Assembly: GCF_024105665.1 (NCBI RefSeq) | Contig: NZ_JAAAMK010000005.1 | Span: 1-64,000, forward strand | DNA length: 64,000 bases | Direction of reading: 5' to 3' | DNA from: Aliihoeflea aestuarii | GTDB taxonomy: Bacteria; Pseudomonadota; Alphaproteobacteria; Rhizobiales; Rhizobiaceae | In this document: positions 1 through 8,070 of the stretch, piece by piece | How positions within the stretch are numbered: position 1 is the stretch's first letter | Layout of the letters: every line of letters begins with the position of its first letter | Notes under the pieces: generated by a model | Databases searched by the model: none | The model's input: the letters and a program-made list of their open reading frames with translations, nothing else | What the model was told of the DNA's origin: nothing | Program-made: the position numbers and the translations under genes

Positions 1-51
1 GGCCACGAAGCGTAGACGTTCTTCCATCACCGAACACTCCATCCACGGCAT
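1..51 (-). CDS. IS481-type transposase, N-terminal 17 codons (partial, runs off window)
   Basis: On the minus strand an ATG at 51-49 opens a frame reading MPWMECSVMEERLRFVA up to the window edge. I recognise this N-terminus from IS481-family DDE transposases of Rhizobiales, which usually continue into an HTH with the pattern CREFGISRKTGYK. Only the first 17 residues are here, so integrity of the gene cannot be judged. Upstream of the start lie the repeats at 79-120 expected near the end of such an element. The assignment rests on recall of the family N-terminus and not on a catalytic motif. Confidence 0.6.
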   Translation of the reverse strand, partial: MPWMECSVMEERLRFVA

Positions 52-78
52 CAACACCTCCCGGCAAAGCCGAAAAGT

Positions 79-120
79 GTTACCCATGTGTCCGGTACAA
101 AACGTCACCTATGTCTCGGG
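79..120. repeat. Tandem imperfect 17-bp repeats, probable IS481 end
   Basis: Two copies of a motif resembling GTTACCCATGTGTCCGG lie at 79-95 and 104-120, the second reading GTCACCTATGTCTCGGG. They sit directly upstream of the transposase start at 51 and are typical of the terminal region of IS481-like elements. The element boundary probably lies here, leaving the recombinase gene at 179 just outside it. Confidence 0.5.
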
Positions 121-178
121 TCGTTCTTTGCGATACCTCCAAAGCCCCGGCTGCGGAGGTTTTTGCTTTTCTGGAGCC

Positions 179-1804
179 TCATACATCGCGGTTGTCCGCC
201 AGCATGCCGTCGATCACCGCCATTTCCGACAGGATCGCGGGGTTCTTCCTGCCCGCCACGAAGCGCAGGATGGCCGCAAGGTCGCCGCGCAGCACGATCG
301 CGAGCTTGTCGTCCTCGGGCACCAGCACGATCCTGTCGACCAGCGAGCGGAAGGTATCGGCGGCCCTAGCCCGGGTCTCGTCGCTCTGGAGCTGCGCATA
401 AAGCGCCGCGATCTTGCGGTGGTAAACCTCCGCCATGTTCGGATGGAGGAGGGGAGGCGGCTCGTCCGTGTTGGCAAGAAGATCCGTCAGTTCCGCCTTA
501 CGCGTTTCCAGCTTCCCGATCTTCTCTTTGAGCCTCAGCGGCGGCACGCCGGCCAGGATGGCGTCGATCGCCTTGTCCAGGTCGCGCTCGGTCCGCTCCA
601 GCTCCTTGCGCCAGGCCTCGATGTCCGTGCCGCGCTCGATACGCGCCCGGTTCACCTCGCGGGTGAACTCGGCGCAGAATTCCCTGAACAACTCGGGCTC
701 CATCAGATGGGTGTTGAGCCCTGACATGACGGAACGCTCCAGCGTATCGCGCCGGATGTTGACCCGGTTGTCGCAGGTGCCCTTGTTGCGGGCGGTGGAG
801 CACCCCAGCAGATCCTTGGAAATCATCGAATAGCCGCCGCCATAGCAGCCGCATTTGATAAGCCCGGCGAAGAGATGCTTCGGCCGTCGCCGATCATTCA
901 TGTAGTTGGTTGTCGTCTCGACGGCAGGCTCATAGGCGAGCCGCTCCTGCCGTTCCTTCACAGCATCCCAGACTTGATGCTCGACGATGCGCAACTCGGC
1001 TACGTCCTGGATGACCCACTCGCTTTCGGGGTTCGGGCGAGAGACGCGCTTCCCGGTATCAGGGCCCTTGAGATAGCGCAGCCGGTTCCAGACCAGCTTA
1101 CCGATATAGAGCTCGTTGTTGAGGATGCCGGTGCCGCGCTTCGGGTTGCCGTGGATGGTGGACGGTCCCCAGTCCTTACCCTGCGGTCCGGGCACGCCTT
1201 CGCGGTTCAGGGGCATGGCGATGGCGCGGGAGGATTTGCCGGCCAGATAGACCGCGAAGATGCGGCGGACGATATCGGCCTCGGCTTCGTTGATCTTGCG
1301 CTCGCCACGGACAGCTTCGCCTGCCTCATCGAACTGCCGGATGGCATCGTAGCCGAAGCACAGCCCACCGCCCTACTTGCCGTCCTCGACACGTCCGAGC
1401 AAACCGCGCCGTGTCTTGTCGGCGAGGTCCTTGAGGTAAAGCGCTCCCATCGTGCCCTTGAGGCCGATATGGAACTCGCTGACCTCGCCTTCCGAGAGCG
1501 TGAAGATGCCGATGCCGGCAAAGCGCATGCGCTTGTAGAGACCAGCGATGTCCTCCTGGTCGCGGGAGAGCCGGTCGAGGGATTCCGTCAGGATGAGATC
1601 GAACCGGCGCCGCAAACCGTCGGCGATCAGGTCCTGGATACCGGGCCGGATGAGCGAGGCGCCGGAGATGGCGCGGTCCGAATAGCTGTCGACGATGGTC
1701 CAGCCTTCGCGCTCGGCACGCGCGCGGCAGAGCCGGAGCTGATCCTCGATCGAGGCGTCACGCTGGCTGTCGGAAGAATAGCGGGCATATAGCGCGACCT
1801 TCAT
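179..1804 (-). pseudogene. Large serine recombinase interrupted by one in-frame TAG
   Basis: Minus-strand reading from ATG at 1804 gives a serine-recombinase catalytic domain: 'YARYSSDSQ' with the nucleophile Ser near residue 10, 'SDRAISGASL', and 'ESLDRLSRDQEDIA'. At codon 144 (1375-1373) the frame hits TAG. It then continues in the same frame without any indel as 'GGGLCFGYDAIR', followed by the recombinase domain, a four-Cys zinc ribbon ('IKCGCYGGG' ... 'GCSTARNKGTC') and a C-terminal coiled-coil segment, ending with TGA at 179. Full length would be 541 residues, normal for this family. The family usually has Ser at this GK-S-GGG position, so a single TCG to TAG change explains the break. 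A truncated 143-residue catalytic domain, or a re-started C-terminal piece from ATG at 1216, could still be made. The 64-residue protein ending at 1817 is its usual partner upstream. Confidence 0.9.
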
Positions 1805-1816
1805 GGCAGAACCTCC

Positions 1817-2011
1817 TCAATCGGGGAGGTGGTCGCGACGCTCGCGCTCCCATTCGGCTTCGACGAATTCCCGGGCAGCCTGACGGGCAAGCAGGCGGAC
1901 CAGATCAACGATGCGCGGATCGCGCTTCGACGGATCATAGGCAGGGGAGCGGTCGGATGGTTCGAGCACCACCTGTATCCCGTCCTCTGCTGTCCGCTTC
2001 GGCCGTGCCAC
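1817..2011 (-). CDS. Small conserved partner of the serine recombinase, function unknown
   Basis: This is a 64-residue acidic/basic protein starting at GTG 2011, the only start codon in its open frame. It has 'RDPRIVDLVRLLARQAAREFVEAE', a predicted amphipathic helix, and ends 12 bp before the recombinase start, so the two are probably co-transcribed. Small proteins of this type commonly precede large serine recombinases in alphaproteobacteria. No catalytic motif is visible, and a role in controlling or assisting recombination is only an inference from position. The open frame continues upstream of the GTG through the large inverted repeat at 2015-2062. Confidence 0.65.
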   Translation of the reverse strand: MARPKRTAEDGIQVVLEPSDRSPAYDPSKRDPRIVDLVRLLARQAAREFVEAEWERERRDHLPD

Positions 2012-2014
2012 CTT

Positions 2015-2062
2015 GCCATCCTCGTCTTCGGGCGGATCGTTCCGCCGGAAGACGAGGATGGC
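2015..2062. repeat. 48-nt near-perfect inverted repeat beside the small ORF start
   Basis: The arms 2015-2035 and 2042-2062 are complementary except for one G-G mismatch, with a loop of about six bases. The outer 15 bp (GCCATCCTCGTCTTC and its complement) pair perfectly. The right end of the minus-strand ribosome-binding region and the GTG start at 2011 abut the structure, so in mRNA the hairpin could mask translation initiation. It could equally be a recombination or terminator structure. No T-run follows on either strand. Confidence 0.75.
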
Positions 2063-2582
2063 CGGAATCGGGATGATCGGAATGCGAAATCGCGGGCATG
2101 GCGGCGGCCTTCGGGATGAAACGGCGTCCTGTGCCGCAAGGCATCGCGGCGGATCGCAAATCTCGCGGCGGCAGGAGCGTGGTGCCTCGTAAAATTACCG
2201 GAAATCGCCAAACAGCGCAGCTCTCAAAATCGCCTGTTCGCCGGAAATCGAGGGGACCTGTGGTGCCTGGATGCAGGCAATCCGCCAATTCTGACGCCAA
2301 ACTTCGCTGCGCGAAACGGCGCTGATCGGAGGCGCAGAGACGGTCGGCGCGGATCCTTCCTCTCCTGCCCGATACGATCCGCGTCCATCACGTCCTCGAT
2401 ATGGGCTGGTCTGACCGAGAAGCGCCTACGCTGCGCTTCGTCCGGTCGGCCCCGCGACGGCTATCGCCGTCTTCCTCTTCGTTGCGGTCCCTTCGGGATG
2501 CAGAGGCCGGTCGTCCCCGGTTTATCGACCGCCATCGAGGCCGCGACAGGCGCGGCCCGGTCCAGCAAGAAGGATCACTTCG
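2063..2582. other. Intergenic stretch without a recognisable gene
   Basis: I see no convincing gene in this 520-bp stretch on either strand. Open frames here are short, rich in Arg/Pro/Ser and look like GC-rich shadows. It separates the recombinase/partner pair (minus strand) from the methyltransferase (plus strand) and should contain both promoters. Confidence 0.5.
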
Positions 2583-3326
2583 ATGACGAACCTTTCCTCT
2601 TCCACTTCCGCAACACGTTCCTCCAACGCCTGGCTCGCCCGCAAGCAGGGCTTCGAGCGCACCGCCGATCTCGGCTTCACGCCCCGCAACACCATCCACC
2701 AGGGCGACTGCACAAGGCTGATGACCGGTATGGAGGCGAACTCGGTCGACCTCATCCTCACCGATCCGCCCTACATCACCCGCTACCGAGGCCGCGATGG
2801 TTGCACCGTTGCCAATGACGACAACGCCCGCTGGCTGAAGCCCGCCTTCGCCGAAATGCACCGCCTCCTCAAGCCCGGTGGTTTTGCCGTTTCCTTCTAC
2901 GGCTGGAACAAGGTCGATCTCTTCGTCGAGGCCTGGAAGGCAGCGGGGTTCCGGCTCGTCGGGCATCTGGTCTTCCGCAAGCGCTATGCCTCCTCGGCCC
3001 GGTTCCTGCGCTACGAGCACGAACAGGCCTATCTCCTAGCCAAGGGCAATGTCGAGCTTCCCGCCGATCCGATCCCGGACGTGATCGACTTCCCCTATAC
3101 CGGCAACAAGCTGCATCCGACGCAGAAGCCGGTGGAGGCGCTGACGCCGCTGATCCGGACCTTCTCTCAGCCCGGAGATCTCATCCTCGATCCCTTTTGC
3201 GGTTCGGGCTCGACGCTGGCAGCAGCGAAGATGCTCGGCCGCAACTATGTCGGCATCGAACTCAGCGCCAAGCACCATGAGACGGCGATGGCTCGTCTCC
3301 GGAACACGAGGAGGAGGGCGGCCTGA
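2583..3326 (+). CDS. Orphan beta-class DNA methyltransferase (N6-adenine or N4-cytosine)
   Basis: The 247-residue protein has catalytic motif IV 'LTDPPY' near residues 58-63 and the AdoMet-binding motif I 'LDPFCGSGSTLAAA' near the C-terminus, followed by 'NYVGIEL'. The order IV-then-I defines the beta class (Pfam N6_N4_Mtase). Motif 'HPTQKPV' before motif I is also typical. No restriction endonuclease or specificity subunit lies nearby, so it is an orphan, as often found on rhizobial plasmids and integrative elements. The start is ATG 2583. The stop TGA lies in the loop of the hairpin at 3315-3336. Confidence 0.88.
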   Translation: MTNLSSSTSATRSSNAWLARKQGFERTADLGFTPRNTIHQGDCTRLMTGMEANSVDLILTDPPYITRYRGRDGCTVANDDNARWLKPAFAEMHRLLKPGGFAVSFYGWNKVDLFVEAWKAAGFRLVGHLVFRKRYASSARFLRYEHEQAYLLAKGNVELPADPIPDVIDFPYTGNKLHPTQKPVEALTPLIRTFSQPGDLILDPFCGSGSTLAAAKMLGRNYVGIELSAKHHETAMARLRNTRRRAA

Positions 3327-3336
3327 CGGCCGCCCT
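3315..3336. terminator. Hairpin between convergent methyltransferase and flavin reductase genes
   Basis: The 9-bp arms AGGGCGGCC/GGCCGCCCT enclose TGAC, so the methyltransferase stop codon sits in the loop. A short TTCCTGT tail follows on the plus strand. It lies between two convergent genes whose ends are 17 bp apart and could serve both as a weak terminator. Confidence 0.6.
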
Positions 3337-3343
3337 TCCTGTG

Positions 3344-3889
3344 CTACAGCATCTCCGGCCGGAATTGCGAACGTCGGCTGATGATCTTGCCGGACACCAT
3401 GAACACGCCGTCGCCGGTGTAATGCAGCGTCTCGGGATGCTTTGGCGATGGCGCGACATGCGCCTTCACCACCTCGAAGATGAAGAAGTTGTAGCGCTCG
3501 ACCAGAGCATCCTCGTGCAGACGGCATTCGAAGCTGATGAGCGGCGCATCGACCTCGGAGGCTTCCTCGACCGTCAGGCCGAACTCCTCGAACTTGTCGA
3601 TCTCCGCTCCGCTCGTGTTGCCGATGCCGACCACCGTGTCGGTTAGCTTGGTCGTCGGCAGGTTGATGACGCATTCCCGGCTTTCGCGGATCATGTGGTG
3701 GCTGTGGTTGCCGGTCGAGATCATCAGCCCCACGAGCGATGGAGAGAACTCCAGCACCGTATGCCAGCCCAGTGTCATGATGTTGGTCTTATCCTGCCAG
3801 CGTGATGAGACCAGCACGATCGGGCCGGGCTCCAGATAGCGGCGGACCTGGTTGACCAGAAAATCGCTCTTGTTCGTCTTCGCCATCAT
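3344..3889 (-). CDS. Flavin reductase-like protein (FMN-binding split barrel)
   Basis: The 181-residue protein has the flavin-reductase-like domain over most of its length: 'IVLVSSRWQDKTNIMTLGWHT' near residues 25-45 and 'HSHHMIRESRECVINLPT' near 62-79, the segment that contacts FMN phosphate in the family. Members reduce FMN or carry it for partner oxygenases. No monooxygenase partner lies next to it, so the substrate is unknown. The ATG at 3889 is directly followed by another ATG. It is intact, unlike its neighbours to the right. Confidence 0.82.
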   Translation of the reverse strand: MMAKTNKSDFLVNQVRRYLEPGPIVLVSSRWQDKTNIMTLGWHTVLEFSPSLVGLMISTGNHSHHMIRESRECVINLPTTKLTDTVVGIGNTSGAEIDKFEEFGLTVEEASEVDAPLISFECRLHEDALVERYNFFIFEVVKAHVAPSPKHPETLHYTGDGVFMVSGKIISRRSQFRPEML

Positions 3890-4683
3890 GGACTCCAGTG
3901 CTCATTCGTTCCGTTCCGGCTCCGTAGAACGTATCTCGCTGGCCCGTTGATCATCGTGATCATCCATTTCCGGCGTCCGAGGTTCAACTGCCGCTGCCTC
4001 GTTACCGTGTCCCCACCGGCTATGACGAGCATGGCTGCCTGCCCGGACTCTCACAGGAATCAAGGACGCCAGATCCACGGTGCCCTCCAAGGGCTATCGG
4101 TTTGACCGAAGACTGACGCTGGCGGGTCGATGGTGCAGCTGTGGTGGACGCTCGATCGTTATCGAGATGTTCAAGCAGTGGAGGCAGCCGCGCGGACCGC
4201 CGGACGCAATGGCGACGAACCGGGAGACCTCTCCATGACCCGGCATGGCCTACTCCATTCTTCAGCCGCAGGCGCCCAGCCGCCGGCAACGGATCGACGC
4301 ATGTCCATGGTGATCAAAGATGTCGAAGGGGTCACGTCCGGTTCCTCAACGAGCCGACAATATCGCGTGGCAGAAAGACGAAGCAGCCCGTGCGCATCCA
4401 TCGCGGTGTCTTCCTGCGGCGGTCACGCTATCGCCGACACCAGACGAAAATCGAAATTCCTGTAGCTATCGACTGTAGCCCGCGGGTTCCTGTATGAGAG
4501 GCCTTCGTACGCCTCACGGCATCCGAAGCCTTTCACCTTTCTCGCCGTTCGAAGTGCTAGGGGCTGAGCTCGAAACCGGACATTCGTTCAGGTTGCACTT
4601 GCTGATCCAACGATGGAAATGGATAGTCCTCAACCATTTGCGAAGCTGAGCTTATCCCAACAGTCCTTGCGGCTGCAGCTGCC
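3890..4683. other. About 800 bp without an intact gene; left edge of the decayed region
   Basis: Both strands show only short frames with no family motif that I recognise. It separates the intact flavin reductase from the chain of broken genes starting at 4684, and may hold degraded remnants too eroded to name. Confidence 0.45.
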
Positions 4684-5136
4684 GTGAAAATCGGATCCGG
4701 ACTATGGGTGTCTCCGCAGGTCGTTGCGACCTTGCTCGCGCTTGTCGGCGTGATCGTCGGCCTGGTCGCTCCCGACATCGTTATGGCAATTTATCTGGTG
4801 CGGCAGAAGCGCGCCCACGAGCTTGCTGACAGGAAAGAATCCGAGGGCAAGCAGCATCATGACTTGGTGCGCCTCTATTCGGATCCACTCAAGGACGCGG
4901 CGACGAGCCTGAGACATCGGCTCAAGGAGATCGTCGAGCAGAAGCAAGCCCCCTATTTGCTCGCCGACGCACCCGGCATTCCCTTCCTCGACTATAAGCG
5001 GATCAGCACCCTGTACCGGATCGCTGCCGTTCTGGGCTGGATCCGGGCGATCCGGCGCGAGCGCAGCTATCTCGATCCGCAACAGGCATCACCCTCATCT
5101 GGCCGAACAGCGCCAAGGCGAGCTGCTGCTGTTTGA
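4684..5136 (+). pseudogene. Membrane-anchored hypothetical protein, 3' end lost at a junction
   Basis: From GTG 4684 the frame encodes one strong N-terminal transmembrane helix (about residues 9-31) and then a charged region likely to be helical ('ELADRKESEGKQHHDLVRLY'). Up to about codon 134 ('RRERSYLDPQQ') it reads as normal protein. From nucleotide 5087 the DNA instead encodes a TatD-family protein in another frame, so the last 16 codons ('ASPSSGRTAPRRAAAV') are out-of-frame translation across the join. I do not recognise the protein. Its true C-terminus is missing. Confidence 0.6.
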
Positions 5137-5730
5137 GGCGCTTCTATCGGAGATACGCTATGTCGGTGAAATTGGTCTCGACGCTGGACCGCGTCACTTT
5201 CGCTCCATGCCGACGCAGGAGGCCGTGTTCCGGAAAATCCTGACCATGTGCGCCGCGAGTGGCGGCAAGATTCTATCAGTTCACAGGTGAGGACCGCCGG
5301 CCGTGTTCTCGATTACATGAACGACTGCTTGCCACATGATCGCGGGAGGGTGGTCCTTCACTGGTTCAGCGGCTCAATTGCCGAAGCTCGTCGTGCGGTG
5401 CAGGCGGGCTGTTATTTTTCGGTAAACCAGGCGATGCTGGAACGAACGCGCGGGCGCGAGATTGTCGCCCAACTACCTATAGATCGTATCCTGACTGAGA
5501 CAGATGGACCATTTGTCGATGTAAGAGGGCGACCGATCACCCCAGGCGAAGTTTTTAGAACGATTGAAACTCTTGCGGCCGTTCGGGAACTAACGATCAA
5601 TGATATGGCGGACAGGGTCGTTCGGAACTGGATCGATCTGGTCTCATACCTGTGCACAGATGGCCTTGGCGAGTGCGCCCACTGCGGATCCGTTCGGCCG
5701 CAGCATATGCCGTATTCGGACTTCTTCTAA
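5087..5730 (+). pseudogene. QatD-like TatD-family nuclease remnant, 5'-truncated and frameshifted
   Basis: The frame from 5087 reads 'HPHLAEQRQGELLLFEALL' and 'YVGEIGLDAGPRHF', matching the part of QatD/TatD after the missing N-terminal metal-binding HxH. At 5288 it runs into TGA. A one-base deletion just after 'CACAG' (about 5286) restores the frame, which continues as 'VRTAGRVLDYMNDCL', 'VVLHWFSGSIAEARRA', 'CYFSVNQAML' and 'RILTETDGPF', the last with the metal-binding Asp. The features 'LHWFSG' and 'YFSV.QAML' fit QatD of the Qat anti-phage system better than housekeeping TatD. No QatA, QatB or QatC lies in the window, so the system is gone. Confidence 0.75.
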
Positions 5731-5964
5731 ATTCGAACGCAAAGCGCCCGCTGCAACAAAATGTGCCTTAATAGTGGATGATCAGGTTTCGGCCCCAAAA
5801 ACCGGGTGTTGGTCCCAATGAGTCCTTGGGGGATCGGAACCCCGATCTGCATACACCCGCAGCGCGGTCTTTTAGGCAGATGGCGTGCGGTCCACGGCAG
5901 ATGTTGAATGCTTGGTAACGCTATGGGAGATAACGGATGGAGGAATGCATTCCCTGGATAAGTA

Positions 5965-7254
5965 ATGACCAAGACGGATATCTCCATCCTGAAATGCTGG
6001 CGATCGGCGGTCGCCGACAGTGCCATCGGAGACGCTTGCCTGACGAGCAAGATGCTTGAGGGGTTTCACGGCCTGTCGCACGCTGAAGCGGAGACGGGCG
6101 TTCTTGGGCAAGAGGCCGTCGACTTCCTATTTGACAAGGTGCCCGAGCACGTGCGGCGCATCGCGGTCAGCTACCGCCCTCTCCATGTGCGCCGGCAGAG
6201 CCGGCATGCAAGATCGCGTGGTGATGGCCTCCCGCTCGACGTCACTCCGGTCGTGACCGAAGCGCAGGTTGCACGCGAGGGCCACATCATTCCTAGCCAG
6301 AGCGTCATTGCGCGGGATATCCTCGATCCGCTTGCGCGTGGCGCGTTTTCGGTCGGACGCGTCGCGGATCTCGACAGCTTTCTGACAGCTCATCCCTTCG
6401 CGGTCAAAGAAGAAGATCCGGATCTCTGGCAGAACTATCAGGCCCACTGGCAACGGATGATGGCTGAAGTCGGCGGCAACTGGCCAGCTTCGGATCCAGA
6501 ATACCAGATCGTCGGCCATGGGCTGATACGACCTGCGACCGAGGTGGCCGCAACAGTTAAGCAGATTCTCGACTTGAGCGACACCCTGATCCAGGAAGCG
6601 CCGGAGAGCCCGCTTCTCGCGAATTTCGCACGCAGGGCGCCCTGCGCGATCGAACCCGCACGCCAAGCCCCTTTACCGCTGGCAGAACGTCTCGGCCATT
6701 CCAACGACGAATTCCCCGTCGCCGACCATCAGCGCGAAGTCCTTGCACATCTCGCGGTGGCGCGGGATGGCGACATTCTGGCCGTGAACGGCCCTCCGGG
6801 CACCGGAAAGACGACGATGCTTCTGTCGGCAATCGCGGGCGAATGGGTGCCCTCGCGCGCCGCAGTGGTCATTCCGCTCGACGAATTCTTCTTCTGGCGT
6901 ATTCGGAGCACGGCGCGTCTGAGGCGCCTGATTGACGGAAAGCACTCCGGTCCCCCGCCGCCGGAGCAGCGGCTTTCTCGTTTCCAGCTTTATCGCGCGA
7001 CTCTCATGCTGCGTGCCTGGGACGGCGTTGCCTCCGGCGCCTCGCGGCAGGCCATCGCCAGTATTCTCCTGAACAGGGACGTCCAGACTCTCCGAGCAAT
7101 TGACTGGAAAAACGCTCCTGAAAGGCGGCGCCTCGCCCGCATTCTCGGTGATGCCCGCAAACGCATCGAAGGCGGGTTACCTGCATTTGCTGGCGCCGCC
7201 GAAATCCCGCCGACGGATAGTCGGCAGGCTCGGCTGATCCCTTCCATTCACTAA
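5965..7254 (+). pseudogene. Chimera: superfamily I-type helicase N-terminus fused in frame to a DUF2285 tail
   Basis: Residues 1 to about 294 read as the start of a large P-loop helicase-like protein. They end in a Walker A 'VNGPPGTGKTTMLLSAI' near residues 276-292 and the following 'AGEWV'. The family should then continue for many hundred residues with the remaining helicase motifs. Instead, from about 6849 the frame changes without a stop into 'AAVVIPLDEFFFWRIRS', 'RFQLYRATLMLRAWDG' and 'RRRLARILGDARKRIEGG', the C-terminal domain of DUF2285 proteins. A single extra T near 7177 then shifts the frame: removing it gives 'GGYLHLLAPP' and a stop at 7235, while the present frame ends at 7254. The product would bind ATP but lack the helicase motor. 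It was probably formed by deletion between two genes. Confidence 0.72.
6849..7237 (+). pseudogene. DUF2285 C-terminal fragment (within the chimera)
   Basis: This segment encodes the C-terminal half of a DUF2285 protein, a family in alphaproteobacterial accessory DNA. It is identified by 'VVIPLD', 'RFQLYRATLMLRAWDGVASGA' style helices and the terminal 'RKRIEGGYLHLL', the last visible only if an extra T near 7177 is ignored. Its N-terminus and own start are missing because it is joined to the helicase fragment. Molecular function of the family is not established. Confidence 0.6.
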
Positions 7255-7354
7255 CACGACCTGCCTTGTCCTCCCGCCTCACCGCGGGCTTCGACCCGCG
7301 TTCTTACTCCCGTGAGCGCCATGCCGCATGGCTGAAACGCCGGAGCATCGCGCC

Positions 7355-7550
7355 ATGATGCGCGTGCTCGACCTCTTCAGCGCCGCCGCTGGCGGCTGGT
7401 CGCTCAGGCTGCATCGCGCCGGCTTCGTCACCGTCGCCGCCTGCGAGATCGTCGAATGGCGGCGCATCCTCTAGTCGGAGAACTTTCCCCATGTCCGCCT
7501 CTACGAGGATATCCGCGACCTCACCGCAACTCGACTTGTTTCCGACCATG
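7355..7550 (+). pseudogene. Cytosine-5 DNA methyltransferase, N-terminal remnant with in-frame TAG
   Basis: From ATG 7355 the frame gives 'MRVLDLFSAAAGGWSL' (AdoMet motif I, with Ala in place of the usual Gly of FSGAGG), then 'HRAGFVTVAACEIVEWRRIL'. TAG at 7472-7474 interrupts it, and it continues in frame as 'SENFPHVRLYEDIRDLTATRLVSD'. The catalytic PC motif and everything after are absent, because at about 7550 the DNA changes to an alpha/beta-hydrolase sequence. Tyr is the usual residue at the TAG position, so the stop is probably a point mutation. Confidence 0.7.
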
Positions 7551-7764
7551 GAGGACGCGACCTGCATGTTGATCCATTGGATGCCGAGTTATTGCATCGT
7601 GCAGCACCGGAGGCGTCATTGGTAACGTTTCCGAATATGAATCATATCCTCAGAAACGTGCATTCCGAAAAGATGGCGACAATATAGTGACTTACGGCGA
7701 TCCCGCCCTGGCATTGACCCCCGGTCTTACCGCCATCGTCAATTATGTTCGATCTGCCGATTAA
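7550..7764 (+). pseudogene. Alpha/beta-hydrolase C-terminal remnant with a frameshift
   Basis: The frame at about 7550 reads 'GGRDLHVDPLDAELLHRAAP' and then 'FPNMNHILRNV', the loop that carries the catalytic Asp region and the catalytic His ('MNH') of serine-hydrolase-type alpha/beta hydrolases. It meets a stop at 7687, just beyond an AAAA run near 7670. In another frame the family C-terminus continues as 'NIVTYGDPALALTPGLTAI' and ends with TAA at 7762. Start, nucleophile and most of the domain are missing. Confidence 0.6.
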
Positions 7765-7816
7765 CGCATGTCCTACTGCCAGCAACCGATAACGGACTTA
7801 GTTTCCAAGCCGAGGC

Positions 7817-8070
7817 CTGGCCTGCCCCCTGGAAAGTGGTCCTCGCTGAAGTAGGCTATTTGCCTTTGGAGAGGACGTTGGAATGCCCCGGAAGAAGCAC
7901 AAGCCTGACGAGATCGTCGCGAAGCTGCGGCAGGTCGATGTTTTGTTGTCGCAAGGCCGATCGGTTGGCGAAGCGGTTCGCGCGATCGGCGTGACGCCGC
8001 TCACCTATTATCGCTGGCGCAAGGAGTTTGGTGGCCTGAAGGGCGGTCAGGTGAAGCGGCTGAAAGAGCT
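7817..8070 (+). mobile_element. IS3-family element, left-end remnant
   Basis: The segment 'CCTGCCCCCTGGAAAGTGG' near 7818 and the leader to 7883 look like the left end of an IS3-group element, followed by its orfA start. OrfA is intact only to about codon 62 and the rest of the element, including orfB and the right end, is absent. The exact outer boundary is not determined. Confidence 0.55.

Noticed and set aside
1373-1375. Stop-codon recoding (pyrrolysine or amber suppression), since a second TAG interrupts the m5C methylase fragment at 7472
   Set aside because: The second gene is truncated anyway, intact genes in the window use TAG normally as stop (for example bhcD and rhaD), and no suppressor gene is visible.
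2583-3326. A restriction-modification system around the DNA methyltransferase
   Set aside because: No endonuclease, specificity subunit or Vsr-like gene lies on either side. The neighbours are a recombinase and a flavin reductase.
5087-5730. A functional Qat anti-phage system
   Set aside because: Only a 5'-truncated, frameshifted QatD-like fragment is present. QatA, QatB and QatC are absent from the window.
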